Part shown: positions 44,708-56,143 of the stretch, piece after piece | Numbering within the stretch: position 1 is the stretch's first letter | Layout of the letters: every line of letters starts with the position of its first letter | DNA from: Selaginella moellendorffii | Taxonomy: Eukaryota > Streptophyta > Lycopodiopsida > Selaginellales > Selaginellaceae | Length of the DNA: 64,000 bases | Reading direction: 5' to 3' | Assembly (NCBI RefSeq): GCF_000143415.4 | Contig: NW_003314302.1 | Location: 995,820 to 1,059,819, forward strand | Translations under genes and position numbers: made by a program | The notes under the pieces: model-generated | Database searches by the model: none | Seen by the model: only the letters and a program-made list of their open reading frames with translations | What the model was told of the DNA's origin: nothing

Positions 44708-45915
44708 TTACTTCTTCTTGCCCGCTTTGCCTTCTTTCCTCCTGATAACTTCGTCCGCGTATTTGATCCCTTTCCCCTTGTAAGGCTCTGGAGGTCTCCA
44801 CGATCTTATGATCGCCGCGAACTGGCCCACCGCGCACTTGTCTCTCCCCGAGACTGTGATGCGAGTGTTTTCTTCGACTTTGACGCTGATACCATCCGGG
44901 ATCTTGATCTTCACCGGGTGCGAGAAGCCGACGTTGAGGATGATCTCGGTGGGCTCGACCGTGGCACGGTAGCCGACCCCGACCATCTGGAGTTTCTTCT
45001 CGAAGCCTTGAGAGACGCCAACGACCATGTTGTCTGTGAGCGTTCTGGAGAAGGAAGAAACTTAGAAAGATGAGAGATGTCCAATGCAAATGCGAGAACA
45101 TCTAGATCTTAGAGCTGAGAAGCAAAAGAACTCGAAATCGGGAAAAAAAAAAGAAAAGCTGGAGACATTCAATGCAGCTAGAAAGTTCTAACGATTAAGA
45201 ATGCGTGGAAACAGGCAAGCTATGAAAGGAAAAAGAGTTTTGGAAAACTTGGAAAGATGAAAGATGTCCAATGCAAATGCCAGCACAAATGCTGGATCTA
45301 GAACTTAGAGCTCAAAAGTGCGAGATGGTAGAACTCGAATCGGGGAGAAACTGGAGAACTTCAATCCAGCAAGAAAGTTTTAACAAAAACTAGAACTCGA
45401 GATCGTGGAAAAACTGGAAAACTTCAATGCAGCTAGAAAGTTCTAACAAGAACAACGATTGAAAGCCAAGAACAATTGGAAACAGGCAAGCTATGAAAGA
45501 AAAAAAGAGCTTTGGAGAGAACCTGAAAAGGCCGTGCATTTGGCGAGCGCGCCGTGTTTCCAGAGCCCTGGTGACGACAATCCTCCCAGACTCATCCCTG
45601 GTGAGGCTGACCTCTCGCGGATAGTAGCGTGTCAGCTCTCCCAGCGGGCCCTTGACGGATAGATTCGGGCCTTGGAGCACCACATTCACCGATTTCGGCA
45701 CCTCAACCGGCCTCTTCCCGATCCTGGATTCCTTGCAAATCACTCTCAAAGGAAGATTGCCGCTGGCGCTGCTGCTGCTACTGCAAATACTGGCTCCCAA
45801 AGTCTCGCCGGAGAAATTACTCCGCAGGCCACTGCAGTACAGCCGCATTGCAAATCCGGAAGCTTGGAAGGCGAAAATCTTACCTCAGTGACAAGGCGCA
45901 GGATATTGCCGCCAT
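44708..45915 (-). CDS. RPL6: plastid ribosomal protein uL6 (L6), 225 aa precursor
   Basis: Three exons: 45915-45884 ([10 protein letters not shown] plus two bases), 45831-45523, 45044-44708. Total 678 nt, in phase. The first about 40 residues are Ser/Ala-rich without acids ([17 protein letters not shown]), typical of a chloroplast transit peptide. The mature part starts [16 protein letters not shown] and contains [36 protein letters not shown] and ends [29 protein letters not shown], the bacterial/cyanobacterial uL6 signature. It binds 23S rRNA near the base of the factor-binding stalk. The short first exon was chosen over the in-frame ATG at 45848 because it gives a better transit peptide and a good GTAAGA donor. 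NEDD1 follows 165 bp downstream on the same strand. Confidence 0.92.
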
Positions 45916-45968
45916 GGCCGCGTCAAGAGCCCTAAATTTTCAAAGCGAAAGATTTGGTTAAGAAATTT

Positions 45969-46033
45969 TGCTCCCAGCGAGGTTTGAACTCGCGACCTTT
46001 GCCTCATAAGACCAACGCTGAGCTAAAGGGAGC
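45969..46033 (-). pseudogene. tRNA-like sequence with shortened D arm (tRNA-Ile-like)
   Basis: On the minus strand, GCTCCCT ... TGGGAGC form an acceptor stem (six of seven pairs), GCGAG-TTCAAAC-CTCGC forms a perfect T arm, and CTTATGA would be the anticodon loop with TAT in the anticodon position. The D region reads only TAGCTCAGCG before the anticodon stem: the D loop and 3' half of the D stem are missing, and the element is 65 nt instead of about 73. The anticodon stem has a G-G mismatch. It is most likely a tRNA pseudogene. It lies in the 190 bp between the divergent starts of L6 and Tctex1. Confidence 0.6.
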
Positions 46034-46105
46034 TTACCACTATAACCGCAATCCATAACCAACGTTGCCATGGAGTAAAAACGCCGAGAAGAAGACCTAG
46101 TAGCG

Positions 46106-46748
46106 ATGTCTGAGGAAGTTCCAGAGGTTAAAATCGACGTAAGTTTGCCACATTCTTCTGTTTAATCCTTTGTCCCCAAAGACAAACTTTCTTCCAGCCG
46201 AGGTTTCTTCCAGACGAGATCAATGGTATCATCAAAGACGCGCTGGATCAATCGCTCGGAAGCAACCAGTTTAGGCACGACAAGGTTTGCAACAAGCTCC
46301 CCAACTTTCTCGGACGGATCCAAACTCCATCCAAGAAAAAGATTTTCCAACTTTCTTGGAGGCATCACTGATCTTGGAAAACCCAAAACACAAAAGGTGA
46401 CGGATTGGACAACCAGCGTCTGCGAAGTTTGTCTCAACAATCTTGTCAAGCTTGACAAGCCCTTCAAATACGCCGGTGAGTAGAGAAACGAGCAAAATCT
46501 CCCCTCCTGATTAGCCACTAATCACCCACATTCTCTCCTTGTTTAAGTGACGTGCTTGATAATGCAGAAGAACGGTGCGGGGATGGTCACCGCCACATCC
46601 TGCTTCTGGGATACCGCGGCCGATGGTAGGCATATTCCTCGAATCTTTCCCAGAATTGAACACACCCGTCCGTACAGGGAGCAAAACCATACGGTGGGAG
46701 AACAAAACCATGTACTGCATTGTCACAGTCTTTGGCCTCCAGATCTAA
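46106..46748 (+). CDS. Tctex1-type dynein light chain, 115 aa
   Basis: Five exons: 46106-46138, 46198-46284, 46397-46475, 46548-46625, 46678-46748. Total 348 nt, in phase. It reads [77 protein letters not shown], and [19 protein letters not shown], which is the Tctex1/DYNLT family over its whole length. The protein dimerises and links cargo or intermediate chains to dynein motors. In land plants dynein is retained only where motile sperm are made, so this gene supports a seed-free plant. Its start is 190 bp from that of L6 (head-to-head), and its stop is about 100 bp from that of the next PPR gene (tail-to-tail). Confidence 0.93.
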
Positions 46749-46850
46749 AATGTAAATACCATGTTACCATGGTAGTGAATATACTAGGAATATGCCAGCT
46801 ATTTAAATTGGTATATGCTTCCTTTGAGAAGAAACTTGGTCGATCGGATT

Positions 46851-48473
46851 TTACTTTTGCGAGTAGAGATTAGCAAGCATTACCATCGCCCTTCCATCGC
46901 CCGGATTAAATTCGAGGGCGATCTTGCTCGCCTCTCCTCCTCGCCGGATTTCTCTCTGGCTGCCGCAAGCGCCCACCAGGCACATCAATTCGATCCTGCT
47001 CGCCTCAAAGGGCATGCTCTCCGCGAGATCGATCGCGCTGTCCAGCCGACCCGATCGCGCCAGGAGATCGATCATGCAGCAGTAGTGCTGCTTGCTCGGC
47101 ACCAATCCAAAATCCAGACTCATGGACACAAAGCAATCCCTCCCTTGCTGGACCTTCCCGCCGTGGCCGCAAGCGATGAGCGCGGACACGATGCTGACGT
47201 CGTCGGGCGAGAAGAGCATCTTCATCTGGCCGTACACGTCAGCGGCTATCGAGCGGTCGGATTGGACATACGTGGCGAGAAGTGTGGTCCACGACGCGGC
47301 GTCAGTATCGGGCATCGTATCGAACAAACTCTTTAACTGAAACAAATGCCCTGTAGCGGCATTTGCTGCCAAGAGGATATTCCACGACACCTGGCTGTGA
47401 TCTGGCATATTCAGGAATAATTTTCTTGTGTGCTCTAATTTGCCTGATTGAGTGTATCCGGCCAAGAAAATATTCCATGAAGCGAGGCTCCACTCTGGTA
47501 GGCTGTAAAACATTCTCTCCGATTCCTCTAGATGCCCCGAACAAGCAAATGCAGAAAGCATAGAATTGTTAGAAATGATATCTTTGGGCAGAATTTTGTC
47601 AAAGAAGTCCTTTGCGGCTTCAAGATTTCCAGTTTGAGTGTAAAGATTTAGCATCAATGTCAAAGAGACGTTGCTGTGAGCAGGCATTTGATCAAAAAAA
47701 GATTTTGCCTTGCCAACATCTCCACTTTCGGCATAGCCAGAGAGCATGACGTTCATTGCCACCAGATTTCGTTGTGGCATTTTGTCATAAACCTCAATAG
47801 CTTTGACAAGATCATTCTCTCTTACGCAAATTGTAAGAATTGACACCCAGGAGATTAAATCCGCCTCTGGCATTTCCTTGAAGAACGCTTGCATCTGAGA
47901 AAACACTCCCATATGAATATGCGCTCCAAGCATTGCGTTAAAACACACAAGATTCCACTCAGGCATCACATTAAACACTTGTATTGCATTGCTTAAATCC
48001 ATCACCACGACATAAGCCGTGACCATACACGTCCATGACACGAGATTCCTTTCCGGCATGGCTTCAAAGATCCTCTCCGCTTCCCGAATATACCCAATCT
48101 GGGCATATGCGTTCAAGACACAAGTCCAAGAGATTAGATTCCTTCCAGGCATCAAGGCAAATATCTCTTCCATTGCCGGAATCAAACCCTCTCGCGCATA
48201 TGAAGCCAATATTCCATTCCAGGAAACCATGTCCAGCAGAGGCATGACATCAAATATCCTCTTCGCATATTCCAGATGCCCATTTCTGGCATATGCCGCG
48301 AATATGGCGTTCCACGCCACGAGGTTCCTCTCGGGCATTCCATCGAATATCCTCCGGGCACGCTCCAATTCGCCCACCCTGGAACTCGCAGTCAGCATCG
48401 AAACCCACGCGCATTGTTCTCTTGTCGCTAACACGGAGAGCATATGCCCCCCGGCAGGACGAATATGCGCCAC
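46851..48473 (-). CDS. pentatricopeptide repeat protein, S-repeat-rich, 540 aa
   Basis: Intronless. After a short N-terminus ([20 protein letters not shown]) it is made almost wholly of consecutive 31-residue repeats of the pattern [31 protein letters not shown], the short S type, rather than P-L-S triplets. The end [50 protein letters not shown] is E1-like and the protein stops at ANLYSQK, without DYW. It probably binds an organelle transcript. The N-terminus is a poor transit peptide, so either targeting is weak or the start is incomplete. Confidence 0.88.
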   Translation of the reverse strand: MAHIRPAGGHMLSVLATREQCAWVSMLTASSRVGELERARRIFDGMPERNLVAWNAIFAAYARNGHLEYAKRIFDVMPLLDMVSWNGILASYAREGLIPAMEEIFALMPGRNLISWTCVLNAYAQIGYIREAERIFEAMPERNLVSWTCMVTAYVVVMDLSNAIQVFNVMPEWNLVCFNAMLGAHIHMGVFSQMQAFFKEMPEADLISWVSILTICVRENDLVKAIEVYDKMPQRNLVAMNVMLSGYAESGDVGKAKSFFDQMPAHSNVSLTLMLNLYTQTGNLEAAKDFFDKILPKDIISNNSMLSAFACSGHLEESERMFYSLPEWSLASWNIFLAGYTQSGKLEHTRKLFLNMPDHSQVSWNILLAANAATGHLFQLKSLFDTMPDTDAASWTTLLATYVQSDRSIAADVYGQMKMLFSPDDVSIVSALIACGHGGKVQQGRDCFVSMSLDFGLVPSKQHYCCMIDLLARSGRLDSAIDLAESMPFEASRIELMCLVGACGSQREIRRGGEASKIALEFNPGDGRAMVMLANLYSQK

Positions 48474-51400
48474 CTTTTAAATCCCGGTGCCACCCGCACG
48501 GGTGCACGCCGGGATCCGTGGCAGGATCCGCGGCGATGCTCCCATGCCCCGCATGGCCATAGATATATCCCGCAATGCCCATCATGAGCCATGACACGAC
48601 GTCTCAACCAGTCGGCGGTTCAATCCTCGCTGGGCGGCATTTAAAAATAGTCAAGTTCGGAGGGAGATCATTTTCATACAGTTGGAAGAAAGCAAGAAGA
48701 ACTCTTTGTCTTCCTTCAACACCGAAGGAAGTAAACAATGAAACCAAGCAAGGAAGAACTTCGATCAATCAGTCCAATCCCAACAACGATCCAATTTCTT
48801 GGAGAATAGAATTAGTTGGCTTGATTTGTCAAAATGCCCGGGAAAGGGATTTTGGGGTCACGCACACGTGTGCCCAGCGCACGTACATGGGCTGTTGGTG
48901 GCTGGCATTGGGATTTATGACCTAACTTGACCTAATTTGTAAAGCTTTGTCGCACACGTGGGCCACCCGGCCGCTTGGTCCGCCGATAATCTTTCTCTTT
49001 TGAAATGAATAGATTGATCGCGAGCGAGCGAACCGCATGTGTTGTAACGTGCAAGTTTTACTATAATCTATGTAATTTGATCAAGCCATTCATTTGACGC
49101 GATAGACAAAACAAATATATGCCATCTTGACTAGTCCAAGATTCTCGAGCTTGTGAATGTATTGCTATACTAATATATATTTTAAGGTCTCACTAAGAAG
49201 CACTACTATACTAATCGCGATAAATTTAATCAAGACATGCTCTTGACAATGTTGGAGGGCGGGAATATTAACAAGACCCCATGCGGTGGACACGCTAACG
49301 TGTTGTTAACGATCTCCAGAGCTGCGGGGCAACGAAAGGATGCGTAGATTATAGAGCTCCATGCGTCCAAGTCATCGGCAGCGATGAAAGTCTTGGAATC
49401 TCTCAACATCTTTCCTTGGGCATTGAATGTGCGCCTTGCATAGTTTGCGCCCTCGCGATTAAACAAGACGTCCTCGCGATCAAACAACGATACTGGCAAA
49501 AAAATTGCTACTTTTACAAAGATCATGTGATCGCTGATTTTAAGTGTCTCTTTCTTTTCCAGCAAGATTTTCAGATGTATAGGAGAGCGTCCCGGCTCAT
49601 TATATATGATTTCTTCCTCCCCACACACAACACGGCTCAATCAATCACAGGGACAAAAAGTAAACAGTAAAATAGTGGACTTTTTACCAACAGATGCGGT
49701 ACAAGGCTACAGGCTAGCCCAGATATCTACGTGTACTCGGATCAAGGAGGGTAAAAACCCAAAAGTGCATGGAGAGTGAATGCCTCTCTCTCTCTCTCTC
49801 TCTCTTAAACTCTCCCCAAGTTAAAGAGTGAACCGCTCACGTCACTGAAGAGGCGCGTATGAAAATACGTACGCGAGATGTCTAGCGTAGAGATGGAGAT
49901 GGGTGGGGGATCGATCAGAAATTTGGCAATGCCAGCAGGTGTTCTTCGGGAGTTGTGGATGCTGTCGGTAGTTCCATTTGGACCGGCCTTGTGGACGTGG
50001 GGCGGCCAGTCCAATCCCACTTACTCTCTTCTCTCCTCCATTTTTTTTTTCTCAGTTTTTTAATGGTATTTATATAATAAATAAGTTATGCGGGATGAGG
50101 GTTACGGGGTATATTCTTCCGGGGGGCGGGAGGAATATACCGCGCTCTGGCCAAAAGCCTGGGTTTTTGGGGTCAGGCTGGGCGAGTGAGAGAGCGTATG
50201 TTGATGCCCGTGTGCAGGTGCAACAGCAGACAAGGCCAACTCCGCGCATTCAAAAGGTGGACACACACGCAACTTTTGCCCGTGCTCTCACCACACACAA
50301 ACAAAAAAAAAAAAAAAAAGAAGAAGAAAAAGAAAAGATATTTAGGGAGTTTTTGATCTCTAAATTCGTTGTTAAATTAGTTTTGTCAATTTCTCTAGAA
50401 ACTTGAAGAATAGTGATGGTTTCCTTTTGAAATTGCTTGCTCAAATTCAAAGCCGTAAGTGAGCTTGAATGGATTCCAATGCATCAACCACCAGGTGTAT
50501 AATAAATTCGTGATTATGTTGTGCAAGTTTCACTTTGCAGAAGTTGCACAATCCGACAATGCAGATGATGCGGCCAAAGTAATCCAAATCCCATTCTTGC
50601 ATCCATGCAATGCTTCCTTTCAAAATTTACATAATCTCTGGTAACCTCCATTGCATATTACCTTTAAGGTATAGAGTTTAGGGTTTAGGAGTCTAAATGT
50701 TCCGATTTCACTCGCCAGACAGAATTTGCCGTGTCGCGGCATTTGGGCACCATGTCGGCTGAAACCCTCTGTCTTTTGCGTCATCGGTTATCCACAGCCC
50801 CTCGTGGCTGCGTCTCTCAGTTAGGGTTTATCACCTTTATTTTTATATCTTTAGAGCCAGCACTTTTGTTTATATATCTATCACAAACTTCTGTACAAAT
50901 AAGTCTCTGTCTTTGCCATGTGCTTCCTGCCTGTCTCTCCAAACTTACACCACCTTCTTTTCCCCTCCTCTTTGTCAATCCTCGCCTTCTTCTTGGGCGT
51001 TCTTTTCTTTTTCCCCAGCCGTGGATCGATCCATCGATTGCGTCTCGATCTTCCGTGCGGCGAGAGGATTGAATGAGGGCACCGCCACCCCGATCAAATT
51101 CGTGTTCTTGTGATTGTCCCTTTGGAACCCAAGGAATAAGTTCTAGCGGATCAATCAGTCGAAAGAAAGAGAGAGGTAAAGAGAGAGAGAGAAAGAGGGA
51201 AAGAGAGAGAGACATAGAGAGGAATGAGCTTTGAGATCACGAGATGATGACGAAGAGGGTTTTCGGGAAAGGATCTGGGCGTGGCTGATCGCGATTATAA
51301 ATGCAAATCCCAATGTCGGGGGACAGGGGGGGATTGGGGGTCGTTTTCTGGGATCAGCCTCGCACTGGGCCGCGTCGTCACTAGCTAGCTTCACGAAACA

Positions 51401-51733
51401 AGGCTGTGAAAGTGCCTCTTCTTCTTCTTCTTCTTTCTCTTCTACTTGAAGAGAGAGCTCTTCACTTCACTCCCTTTCTCCTTTGGCTCCTTGCTCAGAG
51501 CTTTGCTCGGCCAGAAGAAGAAAGAACACGAGGAAACGATCAATCCCAGGCCTAGTGGGACTGGAAAAAGCGAGGGTGTAGAGAAAGATCGATCGTGCAT
51601 TTGGGGGATTTCGTCAGGAGCTTGCCTGATAGAGAGGCTCTGCGTTTGTTCTTGTGCCTTCTTTCCGCTCGAGGAGCTACCTACATTGGCTGCGAGGAGA
51701 TTGGGAGGGAGATAGATTGGAAACAGCGGTCCT
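48474..51733. other. 3.3-kb intergenic region with microsatellites; promoter of the receptor kinase
   Basis: No gene is supported. It holds a (CT)n run at 49785-49804, a poly-A run of about 18 at 50297-50320 that grades into gaagaagaaaaag, a (GA)n-rich stretch at 51158-51222 and a ttc run at 51416-51440. 49230-49640 on the minus strand opens 136 codons with a faint PPR-like stretch (LDAWSSIIYASFR), too weak to call. A gttagggttta motif lies at 50820. The last kilobase presumably carries the leader and promoter of the kinase gene. Confidence 0.4.
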
Positions 51734-54700
51734 ATGGAGGATAGGGAGATGGGGCCTGTAGAACGCACACGAAAATGCCCCATCCTGGAGCACCACCAAC
51801 AGGCGAGTAGCAGCAGCGGTGGAAGCTTTGGATTTCCAGCGTCGCCAGTGTGTTCCCGGCTCAATCTCTTGCTCCTCATCAGCCTCGCGTCGCTGCTGCT
51901 CCAGGTTCCCGGTGCCTACGCCACCCGAGATTTGGATCATCGCCCAGGTATACAACACTGCTCTTTCTTCTCGCTTCTCTCGGGCGATTCGTCGCCAATC
52001 GCGGCCCTCGAGCCTGCCCCGGGCACGAGCACCGCGAGCGGCGAATTGGGCTGTCAAATGCCCCCTTGATTGGCACCAAAATGCGTGCCAATTTCGCCCC
52101 AGAGCACGAGAGAAAACAGAGCATCCCCTGTTCTATGTGTTCTTCGCTAATTCTTTTCCTTTTGCTACCTAGCAGATGATCGATCTCTCGTGGGCCGCGC
52201 CACTTCACTGTCACTCCAGCAAGAAATGCAAGCGTTGCTGTCCTTCAAGGCCTCGATCGTCGCGCACAACCCCGGGAAGAGCTCGATCCTCGATGGCTGG
52301 AACCCTAGCGATGGCGATCCTTGCAAGTGGGGTGGGATCCAGTGCAGCCAGGGCCCCGAGGGCGTCCACGTCACAGCCATCGATCTCTCCTCCAACAATC
52401 TCGCCGGATCCATCCCCGAGGGCCTCGCCAATCTCTCCTACCTCTCCTCGCTCTCCCTCGCGCTCAATTCCTTCTCCGGCCGCCTCCCAGGCGATCTCTC
52501 CCGCTGCTCCAGCCTCGCCGAGCTCGATCTCTCCAGCAACCAGCTCCACGACACGATCCCGCCATCGCTCCTGGACGAGCTGCCCTCTCTCGCCACCATC
52601 AATCTCGCCTACAACGATCTCGTGGGCGGGATCCCCGACGAGTTCTTCTCGCCCAGATCGTGCGCCAATCTCCAGGCGCTCAATCTCTCCAGCAATCCCG
52701 GCCTGGGCGGACCCCTGCCGGGATCTCTCAAGAACTGCCGCGCGATCGAGCTCCTCGACGTCTCAAGCTGCAATCTCACAGGATCACTCCCAGACGACAC
52801 GATCGCGAGGCTGCCGCTCCTCTCCAATCTCGTCCTCCGCGAGAATGGATTCGTGGGCGAGGTCTCGCCGGAGTTCTTCTCCAGCTGCCAGAACCTCGAG
52901 AGCCTGGATCTGGCGCTCAACAATCTCACTGGAGAAATCCCCGCCCAGATCGAGAACTGCAGCAAGCTCGTCAATCTCGCCGTCTCGGCGAACAGTTTCC
53001 ACTCCCTGCCGCGGGAGATCGGCGGGCTATCGGCGCTGGAGCGCCTCCTCGCGACGCACAACGGGTTCACGGAGCTCCCCGCGGAGCTGGAGCGGTGTTC
53101 CAAGATTAGGGTTCTCGCGGTGAGTGGGAATTCTCTCTCGGGGCCACTGCCTGGATTCATCGCCAAGTTCTCGAGCCTGGAATTCCTGAGCGTCTACACC
53201 AATCGCTTCGTGGGCGTCGTCCCGGCGTGGCTGGGCGGGCTGCGATCGCTGCGGCACCTCGACGCCAGCAACAATTTGTTCACGGGCGAGATCCCGGTGG
53301 AAATCTCCGGCGCCAGCGAGCTCCAGTTCTTGCTCCTGGCAGGGAACGCGCTCAGCGGCGAGATCCCTCGCGAGATCGGCAGCAAGCTCCTCAATCTCCA
53401 GGTGCTGGATCTCTCCCACAACCAAATCTCGGGCAGGATCCCTCCATCGCTGGGCAACCTCAAGTTCTTGCTGTGGCTGATGCTCGCGAGCAACGATCTG
53501 GAGGGCGAGATCCCGGCGGAGCTGGGGAATTGCAGCAGCCTCCTGTGGCTCAACGCGGCCAGCAATCGCTTGTCGGGATCGCTGCCGGAATCCATCGCCT
53601 CCATCGGGAGTGGCGTCAATGCGACCTTCGCGCTCAACGCAAGAACCCTACCGCTCATCCCCAAGGGCATGGGCGAGTGCGAAGCGGTCAGGCGCTGGAT
53701 CCCCTCCCAGTACCCTCCCTTCGATCTCATCTCCACGGTCATGACGGTCGAGCGCTGCCGGAGCTTCTGGAATTTGCTCCTCCGCGGGATCTTCATGTAT
53801 CCTCTCTGCCCCAGCCGCCCATCCGAGGAATCCATGGGCTACATCCAGCTCGCGAGCAATCGACTGACAGGACCCATCCCAGGGACGCTGGATCGCTGCC
53901 GGCACTTGGGGCTCCTCTTCCTGGATCAAAACAACCTCACTGGATCCATGCCCCAGAGCTACTCCATCGCGCTCACGGGGCTCAATCTCTCGCGCAACGC
54001 CCTCTCCGGATCGGTGCCGCGATCGATCGGCGCGCTCTCCTGCGTGGTGAGCCTGGACCTCAGCTACAACAATCTCAGCGGGAGGATCCCCAGCGAGCTC
54101 CAGAACCTCTCCAAGCTCAATCGATTCAACATCTCCTACAATCCAGAGCTCGTCGGCCCAGTTCCAAGCGGCCAGCAATTCTCCACCTTCGGCCCCAGCG
54201 TCTACGAGGGCGATCTCAAGCTGTGCTCCTCCTCGTCCAACGTCATGGGGATGAAGAACCCTAATTCTTCCCTCCCATCTTGCGGGAAGCTCGGCGATGG
54301 CGATGGCGATGGAGGCGGCGGCGGGGGCGGATTCCTCCCGCGGAGCTCGCGGATCGCGGTGGCGACGGTGGTGGGGATCAGCCTGGCGTGCACGCTAGGG
54401 CTGATCGTGCTCGCACTGCTAGGGTTTTGCCTCCTGGGCAAGGCGGCGCCGCCCGGGCCCGGCGGCGCCGCCATGGACTTCGTCATGGTGGGCGGCAAGG
54501 AGCACCACCGCCACTTCGCGCCGGATCACGCCGCCGCCGCCAGCGTCCAGGTATCGCTCTTCTCGGTGGAGCTCCCCAAGCACCTCACGTACTCGGATCT
54601 CGTCTCCGCGACGAGCAATTTCGACGAGACGAATGTGGTGGGCAGCGGTGGATTCGGCATCGTCTACAAGGCCAAGCTCGCGGATGGATCCACCGTCGCG

Positions 54701-55522
54701 ATCAAGAAACTCATCCAGGAGGGTCCCCAGGCCGATCGCGAGTTCCTGGCAGAGATGGAGACGCTGGGTCACTTGCACCACGAGAACCTCGTCCCGCTGC
54801 TCGGCTGCTCCAGCTATGGCACCCAGAAGCTCCTCGTCTACAAGTACATGGAGAAGGGATCGCTGGACGACTGGCTCCACGAGAAGCCGGGAGGAGCGCA
54901 AGCGCTAGAGTGGCCGATCCGGCTCAACATCGCACTGGGGATCGCGAGAGGATTGAAGTTCCTCCACCACAATTGCTCGCCGCCGATCGTCCACCGCGAC
55001 ATGAAAGCTAGCAACATCCTCCTGGACGACAACTTCGAGCCGCGGCTCACGGACTTTGGGCTGGCCAGAGTTCTTGGAGCGCAAGAGACGCACGTAAGCA
55101 CGGTGGTGGCCGGGACGCTGGGCTACGTACCGCCGGAGTACTGCCAGACGTGGAGGGCTACCGCGCGGGGCGACGTTTACAGCTTTGGCGTGGTGCTACT
55201 CGAGCTCGTCACCGGGAGGAGGCCCATGTCCATCTCGTTTGGAGGCGAGAACAAGGATCACGGGTGTGGGAACTTGATCGAGTGGTCGGCTTACCACGTG
55301 AAGAAGGGGATCGCGGCGGAGGTTTGCGACCGGATCGTGCTGCGCTCGGCGGCTCCCGGGGAGCTGCTGGCGTTCCTGCGGCTGGCGGTGGTGTGTACCG
55401 CGGAGCTGCCCATCCGGCGGCCGACGATGCGGGAGGTGCTCAAGGTTTTGGAGGAGATCAAGGCGGGGAACTACGCAGCGATGCTGCAGGGATCATCGCA
55501 GGGGGGTCACCAGTTTCGGTGA
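51734..55522 (+). CDS. LRR receptor-like Ser/Thr kinase, subfamily X type, 1186 aa
   Basis: Two exons, 51734-51947 and 52176-55522, phase-matched (3561 nt). An N-terminal hydrophobic stretch (LNLLLLISLASLLLQVPGAYA, residues about 47-67) is the signal anchor, unusually far from Met1. An LRRNT region (EMQALLSFKASI ... DPCKWGGIQCS) precedes about 20 LRRs, interrupted by an island-like segment (RRWIPSQYPPFDL ... CRSFWNLLLRGIFMYPLC) before the last LRRs. After a Gly/Asp linker comes one transmembrane helix (VATVVGISLACTLGLIVLALLGFCLL), then a kinase with GSGGFGIVYKA, VAIKK, HRDMKASN, DFGLAR and PPEY, an RD-type active kinase. The island resembles that of Arabidopsis At1g74360 (NILR1), and the kinase recalls EMS1/BRI1/PSKR. 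The ligand is unknown. Confidence 0.9.
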
Positions 55523-56143
55523 AAGTGTATGGTTTTAGATCGAGCAGGGCTCCCGGTTCTAGACGATCAATCAGAAGACTCTACGAGGCAGGTTTGATGA
55601 TCGAGCTCTTGGAGAGGGATACCTTCTTGGCTTCCATCTCTCCCGGAGATCAAACTTTATCTCCCAGTAACAGGCAAAGATCGAGCTGGATCTCCTAATC
55701 GGATCGATCGAAACAAGCTATGGGAAGTTTGACCATTCCTTTCCGAGTGGAAAGAAAGGTGGCGGATCCAACAGACAGTATATATCAACAGGACGACGGA
55801 CGCTGCAGCATTTAGAAGTTGACGAGACCAGTAGAACCAACACCAACTTGAATGACAACTTCTACTACTTGGGCTTTTAAGAGTGTTAAATTTATAATCC
55901 AGGGAAGATTTGTAGACAGTTCCTTTTTGTCCTTCGCTTTTTTCTCTCTTTGAAGCTCGAACCCTGCAATGCTCTCTTGGTACGAAGAACAGAAACAAAA
56001 GAAAAGGAAAAAACACTGACACGGTGACTCAAAATCAAGAGAGCTCGAGACGAGCGCCTGCTCACTAGTGCCCAAGATCAAAGTTACAATCTTTGAAAAA
56101 CAGCAAGTTACGAAGAACTGGGAGACGAAGCTCCTCCAAATCT
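55523..56143. other. intergenic, convergent 3' ends
   Basis: 3' flanks of the receptor kinase (+) and the coiled-coil gene (-). No gene, repeat or RNA gene recognised. Confidence 0.4.

Noticed and set aside
49230-49640. 136-codon minus-strand frame with a PPR-like phrase
   Set aside because: Only one weak repeat-like stretch and no repeat array. It may be a PPR relic but cannot be supported.
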